Program-made: the position numbers and the translations under genes
Part shown: positions 60,373 through 64,000 of the stretch, in pieces
Numbering within the stretch: position 1 is the first letter of the stretch
Layout: every line of letters starts with the position of its first letter
NCBI GenBank assembly: GCA_965261795.1
Contig: OZ253476.1
Span: 2,108,001 to 2,172,000 of the forward strand
Source of the DNA: CBDCFV01 sp965261795
GTDB taxonomy: Bacteria > Chloroflexota > Dehalococcoidia > Lucifugimonadales > UBA3495
DNA length: 64,000 nt
Direction of reading: 5' to 3'
The notes under the pieces: generated by a model
Seen by the model: only the letters and a program-made list of their open reading frames with translations
Database searches by the model: none
Told to the model about the DNA's origin: nothing

Positions 60373-61572
60373 TCAGACCACCCCCGCGGCCCGGAGCCGG
60401 GCCAAGTCGTCGACGGAGTAGCCCAGCCTGCCCCGTAAAATTTCCTCGTTGTGCTCTCCCAGGGAAGGGGCTGGCAACGAGGCTTCCCAAGGGGCGCCGG
60501 ACATGATGAAGGGAGCGCCCGGATACGTTATTGAGCCAACAATGGGGTGGTCCTGCTCAACGAAGTAACCTCGGTGATGGTACTGGGGGTTATCCAACAC
60601 TTCTTCCGGAGATTGCACTATCCCATAGATGAAGCGGCGTTCGTGAGCCTCATAGAAGACGTCGGTTTTCTTTTTAGTCTCGAAGCACCGGTCAAGAATT
60701 TTGCCAAGCTCCTCCGCGTTGGCCAGTCGGGCCGACGCATCGGCGAACCGCTCGTCGTCAAGCTCCGGCTCTTCCAGAAATTCCACCACGGAGCGCCAAT
60801 TCAGACCGGCGCCGATGCCGGGATTGGGCAGGATATAACCATCGGAAGCTGCCCTCAACCGGGTCAGGTCGCCGCTATGGTTGGGCTGCCGCCGCCGCAC
60901 TGCGCCGGTGTAGGTGTAATTGTCCACCACATCCCGCAGCGTAGAAGCAATGGCCTCCTGTACCGACACGTCGACGTGCTGCCCCTCGCCGGTGAGTCGC
61001 TGGTGGTAAAGGGCCATCAAGGCAGCGGACGCGGCGTCTGCGCCGGCCTTGAACTGGGCTTGATGCAGGGCATGCTTGAGGGGTTCCCGGTCATAGTTGC
61101 CGAAGATATACATCAGGCCGCCCAGGGCGTAGGCTACTATCTCGGTAGCCTTGTAGTCCCGGTACGGCCCCGTCTGACCAAAGTTGGAGATTGATGTCAT
61201 CACCAAGGAGGGGTTGTGCTCCCGCAGGGTTTGGTAGTCAAGGCCCAAGGATGGCATCACCCGCGGCGAGTAGTTTTCCACCAGCACGTCGGTGTCTTTG
61301 ACCAGTTCGAAAAAGACCTTTTCCCCCTCGGACGACTTGAGGTTCAAGGTAATACCGCGCTTGCTGGTGTTCAGGTACAGGAACACCAGGCTTTTGTCCT
61401 GGTGCACTTCGTCATGGAAAAACGGCGGCATGCCCCTGGCAGGGTCGCCGCCCGGCGGTTCGACTTTAAGGACATCCGCCCCATAGTCGGCCAGCAGCTT
61501 GGTGCACCAAGGCCCGGCAATGTGGTGAGTAAGGTCCAGTACCCTTACCCCGTCAAGGGCTCCATTGGACAT
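60373..61572 (-). CDS. Class III CoA-transferase
   Basis: 399 residues: GVRVLDLTHHIAGPWCTKLLADYGADVLKVEPPGGDPARGMPPF, RGITLNLKSSEG, VLVENYSPRVMPSLGLDY, SISNFGQTGPYRDYKATEIVAYALGGL. This copy has the standard GDPAR motif, unlike its neighbour. Tandem CoA-transferase genes followed upstream by a ThDP enzyme suggest one catabolic operon, with CoA moved to an incoming acid. Confidence 0.91.
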   Translation of the reverse strand: MSNGALDGVRVLDLTHHIAGPWCTKLLADYGADVLKVEPPGGDPARGMPPFFHDEVHQDKSLVFLYLNTSKRGITLNLKSSEGEKVFFELVKDTDVLVENYSPRVMPSLGLDYQTLREHNPSLVMTSISNFGQTGPYRDYKATEIVAYALGGLMYIFGNYDREPLKHALHQAQFKAGADAASAALMALYHQRLTGEGQHVDVSVQEAIASTLRDVVDNYTYTGAVRRRQPNHSGDLTRLRAASDGYILPNPGIGAGLNWRSVVEFLEEPELDDERFADASARLANAEELGKILDRCFETKKKTDVFYEAHERRFIYGIVQSPEEVLDNPQYHHRGYFVEQDHPIVGSITYPGAPFIMSGAPWEASLPAPSLGEHNEEILRGRLGYSVDDLARLRAAGVV

Positions 61573-61581
61573 CTGCCGTCT

Positions 61582-61944
61582 CTACCCCTGCGGATAGGTG
61601 AGCTTCAGCAGCGTGTGACGGCGGTTGGTGGTATAGGGGCGCACATGCTCCGGCCAGCGACCCAACTCCACGGACTCGCCCCACGCATCCGATATGAGAA
61701 CATCAGGACTCTCTATCTCGTACATGGCGTGAAACCGGGGCTGGCCGTCCGGCTGTATCGTCCGTGTCTCGCCCCCTATCAGCACCTTGAACGGCTGGGT
61801 CTCTAACCGGGTGATATTGCCGACTCCCGCCACTTTGCTCAATTCCGGGCAATGCTCGGTGTCATAGACCTCGTTAAATAAGGCTTCCTTGGCCGCTTCC
61901 ACATCCATGCTGGCCACAAACAGGTACTTGGATTTCTGTGCCAT
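61582..61944 (-). CDS. Small EthD/DUF4286-like dimeric barrel protein
   Basis: 120 residues: YLFVASMDVEAAKEALFNEVYDTEHCPEL, GNITRLETQPFK and FHAMYEIESPDVLISDAWGES, the pattern of ferredoxin-like dimeric barrels of the EthD kind (a DxEhxp motif near the start). Such proteins often assist or perform decarboxylation or monooxygenation steps in degradation clusters. Function not assigned. Confidence 0.65.
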   Translation of the reverse strand: MAQKSKYLFVASMDVEAAKEALFNEVYDTEHCPELSKVAGVGNITRLETQPFKVLIGGETRTIQPDGQPRFHAMYEIESPDVLISDAWGESVELGRWPEHVRPYTTNRRHTLLKLTYPQG

Positions 61945-61992
61945 CGTCGGGCTCCTGTCGCAAATTTAGGAGGTTAGGGTCGGGGGGACTTC

Positions 61993-63639
61993 TTAAAATC
62001 CCCTGGGATAGGACCTCTCCGTTTCCGCGCTGGTGATGAACTCCAACAAGACTGCTCTGCCGTCCTGTTCCGTAACGCGGCGGGCCCGCTGGAACGCGGG
62101 AATGACCTCGGCGGGGTCTTCAATCCGCTCGGCATACCCGCCCATGGCCCGGCCCATATCGGCGTAGTTTCCGCCCAGGTCGCGGGTGTTGTACAGCCGG
62201 TGCGAGGCCTGCATAGCATCGGTCTCAACCGCCATGGTGGAGTTGTTGAGCACCACGGTGATTATCGGCAGGTTGGACCGGACCGCAGTCTCGAAGTCCA
62301 AGCCCGTCATGCCGAACGCCGCGTCGCCCATGAAGTTGACGCAGACCTTCTCAGGCTTGGCCATCTTTGCGCCGATGACCAACCCCAGCCCGGTGCCCAA
62401 GCCATGGGACTTTCCCCAACCCAAGTAGGTGCGCGGCCCGTTGGAGCGGTAGAAGGGCACTATCTGGTCCCTGGGGCTGCCGGAGTCGTGGGTGACGATG
62501 GCGTCCTCCGGTGGGATGGCCTGCATGAAGTCCCATATCACCCGGTAGGGATTGATTGGGGCTTGGTTGCTGGTCAGCTTGGCGTTCCACTGCGCCAGCC
62601 AAGCGTCGCGGGTCGAGCGAATCTCGTTGGCCGCGGCTTGGTCCCCGGAGCGGCTGTTTCCTACGATGTCCTTGCACGCTTCAATCATCTGCCGCAGGAC
62701 CAGCTTGGCGTCCCCGACAATGGGATAATCGATGGCGTAGTCCTTGTTGATGTCCCTGGGGTCGTTGGTTGCTTGAATCATGGTCTTGCCCGGAGGAATG
62801 TTCATGCACATGCCATGCTTGGTGAAGCTGCTGCCGATGCCGAACATCACGTCTGCCCGGCTCACGAAGTGACGTACTGTGCCGGACATAACGCCGGTTC
62901 CGCTTCCCAGCGCCAAGGGATGTACCTCCGGAAAGGCGCTCTTGCCCAGCAGCGTGGTCATCACCGGGACTTGCAACAACTCGGCCAACTCCACAAGCTC
63001 ATCGGTGGCGTTGGCGTATAGCACCCCCTGCCCGGCGTGAATGACGGGATGCCTGGCGTTGCACAGGGCTTGGGCGGCCGCTTCCACGTCCCTGGGATTG
63101 GCCTGCGCCAGCACCGGCCTGCTGACTTGATAGAAGAAGTCCTCTTCCGCAACTTCCGCCACGGCGACATCGGCGGGGATCTCGACCATCACGGGCCCGG
63201 TCCGGCCTTGGCGCAGCGCGGCGAACGCGCGCCGCATCACCTCCGAAGTCCGCTCGGGGGTGTTGATTTGCTCGATGTATTTGTTCACACCGGCGTAGTT
63301 GGTCATGGAACTGAAATGGGGAAGGATTCCCTGCCGGGAACGAGGATGGCCCAAAGGCAGCAGGAGCACCGGCACCGAGTCGGAGTAGGAAGTAGCTACG
63401 CCGGCGTAAGCGTTTTCCGCCCCCGGGCCGTACTGCATGGCGAACACTCCCATTCGTTCACCGTTGGTGGCCCGGCTGAATCCGTCGGCAATGCCCACCC
63501 CGACCCGCTCCTGGCGGCAAATAATAGGCCGGATGCCTGCCTCGGCAGCCGCCTCGATCATCGGAGTTGTGGGGAAGCAGCTAAGGTTTTCAACCCCTTC
63601 CCGCTTTAGAATTTCGGCGATGGCGTCAACAGTTCGCAT
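61993..63639 (-). CDS. Thiamine-diphosphate-dependent enzyme, acetolactate synthase-like
   Basis: 548 residues. GIRPIICRQERVGVGIADGFSRA carries the activating Glu44; the middle domain has HPVIHAGQGVLY; the ThDP motif is VNFMGDAAFGMTGLDFETAVRSN...VLNN (GD to NN). ATG 63639 has GGAGAGGGG upstream; 28 further upstream residues look non-coding. It may be a 2-oxoacid or oxalyl-CoA-type decarboxylase; with the CoA-transferases downstream an oxalate/formyl-CoA-like path is possible but not shown. Confidence 0.85.
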   Translation of the reverse strand: MRTVDAIAEILKREGVENLSCFPTTPMIEAAAEAGIRPIICRQERVGVGIADGFSRATNGERMGVFAMQYGPGAENAYAGVATSYSDSVPVLLLPLGHPRSRQGILPHFSSMTNYAGVNKYIEQINTPERTSEVMRRAFAALRQGRTGPVMVEIPADVAVAEVAEEDFFYQVSRPVLAQANPRDVEAAAQALCNARHPVIHAGQGVLYANATDELVELAELLQVPVMTTLLGKSAFPEVHPLALGSGTGVMSGTVRHFVSRADVMFGIGSSFTKHGMCMNIPPGKTMIQATNDPRDINKDYAIDYPIVGDAKLVLRQMIEACKDIVGNSRSGDQAAANEIRSTRDAWLAQWNAKLTSNQAPINPYRVIWDFMQAIPPEDAIVTHDSGSPRDQIVPFYRSNGPRTYLGWGKSHGLGTGLGLVIGAKMAKPEKVCVNFMGDAAFGMTGLDFETAVRSNLPIITVVLNNSTMAVETDAMQASHRLYNTRDLGGNYADMGRAMGGYAERIEDPAEVIPAFQRARRVTEQDGRAVLLEFITSAETERSYPRGF

Positions 63640-63790
63640 TTCCCCTCTCCTGTTCCAAGTGGTCGTGTCTTCAGGAATGCCCCGCTTGCGGAGAATCTTG
63701 CCCAGCAGGGGGCGGGTGGACACCGAGAGTATATCATCAGGCGGGCTTGAAGTGGCGCGGAAGGGAAGTGCAGCGCAACGGGGAGCCTTC

Positions 63791-64000
63791 CTAATACTCG
63801 CGAAAGCGCCAAGCCCTGAAGATGTAAAAGATGCCCGCGAACAGATTTGTCCCGAGGGCGGCGATTACTATCGCGCCGATAAAGGGAGGGGTCCTGAAGG
63901 AGGCCCCCGGGTTGTACATGCCTTCCGGGAACAACATTTGGCTTAGAACCCAACCGCACCACGAACCGGCCACGCCTCCAGCCAACACCAGTACGACGTG
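63791..64000 (-). CDS. Small membrane protein (5' end outside window)
   Basis: The frame is open to the edge of the window. Seventy codons are visible: a membrane segment around VLVLAGGVAGSWCGWVLSQML, a loop, and a second segment PPFIGAIVIAALGTNLFAGIFYIF, ending WRFREY. The FIGAIVxAALG block is reminiscent of GlsB/YeaQ transglycosylase-associated proteins, but the assignment is weak. Confidence 0.5.
   Translation of the reverse strand, partial: HVVLVLAGGVAGSWCGWVLSQMLFPEGMYNPGASFRTPPFIGAIVIAALGTNLFAGIFYIFRAWRFREY

Noticed and set aside
1..64000. tRNA, rRNA or other classical RNA genes.
   Set aside because: No T-arm/acceptor patterns, RNase P, tmRNA or SRP RNA signatures were seen by eye; a covariance-model search would be decisive.

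Overview
The window is 64 kb of gene-dense bacterial chromosome with GC-rich coding. Its mix of genes suggests a Chloroflexota bacterium of the Dehalococcoidia/SAR202 type: three luciferase-like flavin monooxygenases in 5 kb, two class III CoA-transferases, an MmgE/PrpD protein, several metallo-beta-lactamase-fold hydrolases, a DUF1800/DUF1501 pair and beta-propeller proteins, beside ordinary repair and translation genes. The assignment is inference from gene content. No rRNA, tRNA or CRISPR array was found.

Layout. 1-6320 (minus strand): uvrB (cut by the window edge), a small overlapping DUF3467-like/DUF4258/zinc-finger cassette, ruvA-ruvC-yebC, then rimM-khpA-rpsP. 6321-7135 is a long gene-free stretch. 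On its minus strand lie a near-consensus promoter, a 10-nt Shine-Dalgarno sequence, a 23-codon ORF, two mutually exclusive stems and a T-run, which together look like an undescribed leader or attenuator pointing at the rpsP operon. 7136-12861: fmt, three flavin monooxygenases and an amidohydrolase. 12975-15572: a DUF2283 protein, a second broken DUF4258 gene, a BNR propeller and a HEPN-like protein. 15780-20690: apt, an MBL hydrolase, a carboxymuconolactone decarboxylase-like gene, a dehydrogenase split by an amber codon, a conserved unknown, and a UGSC-family selenoprotein read through UGA.

20925-22513 is a membrane-protein gene split by an intact IS982-family element; removing the IS and one 5-bp target duplication restores the frame exactly. 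23364-27074 holds DUF1800, DUF1501 and an NHL propeller. 27394-33389 is a four-gene redox operon (NuoE-like, NuoF-like, FdhA/NuoG-like molybdopterin protein, ferredoxin-NADP reductase-like). 33619-39096 holds mutS (with a palindromic repeat and a 21-bp tandem repeat inserted in frame), a second UGA-containing gene (ArsC-like, also frameshifted), a HAD-like gene and mutL. 39098-44402 holds an MBL hydrolase, MmgE/PrpD, a small Tat-signal protein and two alanine-racemase-fold genes, one lacking the PLP lysine. 44490-46252 is an overlapping AAA ATPase/DUF4276 pair that resembles a phage-defence module. 46330-54692 (minus): NIPSNAP, fhs, metH and an M1 aminopeptidase. 54997-58990: leuC and leuD separated by three Uma2 nuclease-like genes. 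59018-63639 (minus): two CoA-transferases, a small dimeric-barrel protein and a ThDP enzyme. The window ends in a partial membrane protein.

Two themes cut across the window. Selenocysteine is probably used here: there are two independent in-frame UGA codons at redox motifs, each followed by a hairpin at SECIS distance. Also, four small accessory genes carry what looks like a one-base loss in a G or C run, while the large housekeeping genes are intact.
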